Of a stretch of DNA of 7,924 nucleotides, positions 7,115 through 7,924 are shown piece after piece. The first letter of the stretch is position 1, and every line of letters starts with the position of its first letter. Origin of the DNA: JBBSUX01 sp038234045 (lineage in GTDB: Bacteria; Pseudomonadota; Gammaproteobacteria; Burkholderiales; Burkholderiaceae_C). A model generated the notes under the pieces. It had not been told where the DNA came from and searched no databases. It saw only the letters and a list, made by a program, of their open reading frames with translations. Where the stretch lies: positions 1-7,924 of the forward strand of contig JBBSUX010000166.1 in the NCBI GenBank assembly GCA_038234045.1, in the 5' to 3' direction. A program made the translations under genes and the position numbers.

Positions 7115-7918
7115 TCAGCGAACGATGCCGCGCTGCGCCGGCACTCGCGCGAGGAAATCGAGCATCAATGCAACGTCTGCGGAAGCCTCGGGTGCTTGTT
7201 CGGAAAGACTCTCGATTTCCGTTTTTGCCGCATCAAGCGTCAGACCGTCCCGGTACAAGGCCTTGTGCATTGCCTTGACCGCAGCCAGACGGTCCGGCGA
7301 AAAGCCGCGTCGGCGCAGCCCTTCGTAATTCATCGAGCGGGCTCCGGCAGGCTGCCCCTGGCTCATGACGAAGGGTGGCTGGTCAGCGAACAGCAGCGCG
7401 CACATGGCGGTCATTGCGTGAGCGCCGATCCGTACAAACTGGTGAACCACCGTGAACCCGCCTAGGATGACCCAGTCCCCCACCTCCACATGGCCGGCGA
7501 GCTGGGCGTTATTGGCAAAAATCGTGTGATTACCAACTGTCACATCGTGGGCGAGGTGCACATAGGCCATGATCCAGTTGTCGTCGCCGACGCGGGTCAC
7601 GCCACCGCCAGCCGGCGAGCCGATGTTGAAGGTGCAGAACTCGCGAATCGTATTGCCGTCACCGATCACCAGACTGCAGGGTTCGCCTGCGTATTTCTTG
7701 TCCTGTGGAATCGCTCCGAGCGAGTTGAACTGGAAAATGCGATTGTTCCGACCGATCTCGGTGTGCCCTTCGATCACGCAATGCGCACCAACTGTTGTGC
7801 CCTCTGCAATGCTGACATTCGGGCCGATGACGGTGTAGGGCCCAACTTCCACTGAAGGATCGATGCGGGCCTCGTCGGCCACCAGCGCTGTCGGATGAAT
7901 ATGGTCGTTCTGCTGCAT
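7115..7918 (-). CDS. lpxA: UDP-N-acetylglucosamine O-acyltransferase (LpxA)
   Basis: First step of lipid A synthesis: transfer of a 3-hydroxyacyl group from acyl carrier protein to the 3-OH of UDP-GlcNAc in the cytoplasm. The 267 residues match the family's usual length of about 262. Residues 5 to about 175 are hexapeptide repeats of a left-handed beta-helix, for example IHPTAL, VGPYTVIGPNV and VEVGDWVILGG. The C-terminal helical part holds EGLRRRGFS. The catalytic base is H124 in HLAHDVTVGN, corresponding to E. coli H125; H143 and H159 match E. coli H144 and H160. M172 occupies the position of E. coli G173, the acyl-chain ruler. This points to a shorter acyl chain, as in Pseudomonas. The ATG at 7918 gives the normal family N-terminus. 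Only 6 bases lie upstream in the window, so its ribosome binding site and the expected fabZ neighbour cannot be seen. Confidence 0.97.
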   Translation of the reverse strand: MQQNDHIHPTALVADEARIDPSVEVGPYTVIGPNVSIAEGTTVGAHCVIEGHTEIGRNNRIFQFNSLGAIPQDKKYAGEPCSLVIGDGNTIREFCTFNIGSPAGGGVTRVGDDNWIMAYVHLAHDVTVGNHTIFANNAQLAGHVEVGDWVILGGFTVVHQFVRIGAHAMTAMCALLFADQPPFVMSQGQPAGARSMNYEGLRRRGFSPDRLAAVKAMHKALYRDGLTLDAAKTEIESLSEQAPEASADVALMLDFLARVPAQRGIVR

Positions 7919-7924
7919 CGTTGA

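Noticed and set aside
1..7924. Mobile element, CRISPR array, tRNA or defence system
   Set aside because: No transposase or integrase ORF, terminal inverted repeats, regularly spaced repeats or cloverleaf were seen. Every substantial minus-strand frame is accounted for by a housekeeping gene.

Overview
The window holds six genes, all on the minus strand, so transcription runs from high to low coordinates. In transcription order they are lpxA, lpxB, rnhB, a SpoU/TrmH-family RNA 2'-O-methyltransferase gene, carA and carB. carB runs off the left edge and lacks roughly its last 55 codons. GC content is high and genes fill nearly all the sequence. The lpxA-lpxB-rnhB-methyltransferase order, and the look of CarA and CarB, suggest a Gram-negative betaproteobacterium, most likely of the order Burkholderiales. 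This is a judgement from gene order and protein similarity as I remember it; the family cannot be fixed from this window.

Right-hand block (about 7918 down to 4350): lpxA and lpxB encode the first acyltransferase and the disaccharide synthase of lipid A synthesis and are separated by 14 bp. rnhB (RNase HII) probably begins inside the end of lpxB. The methyltransferase gene begins on a GTG whose last two bases belong to the rnhB stop codon. This looks like one tightly packed operon continuing from upstream of the window, where fabZ would be expected. It combines outer-membrane synthesis with removal of ribonucleotides from DNA and RNA modification.

Middle (4349 to 4230): this 120-bp stretch is the only real intergenic gap. 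It holds a candidate -10 hexamer that overlaps the methyltransferase stop codon, small inverted repeats and a good ribosome binding site for carA. It is the likely place for independent control of carAB, but I recognise no specific operator or riboswitch.

Left-hand block (4229 to 1): carA and carB encode the glutaminase and synthetase subunits of carbamoyl-phosphate synthase and overlap by 8 bp. They supply carbamoyl phosphate for pyrimidine and arginine synthesis.

This is an ordinary conserved housekeeping region. I found no mobile element, CRISPR array, RNA gene, phage gene or new system. The most informative detail is a methionine in LpxA at the known acyl-chain 'ruler' position, which predicts a short (C10) 3-hydroxyacyl chain in the lipid A of this organism.
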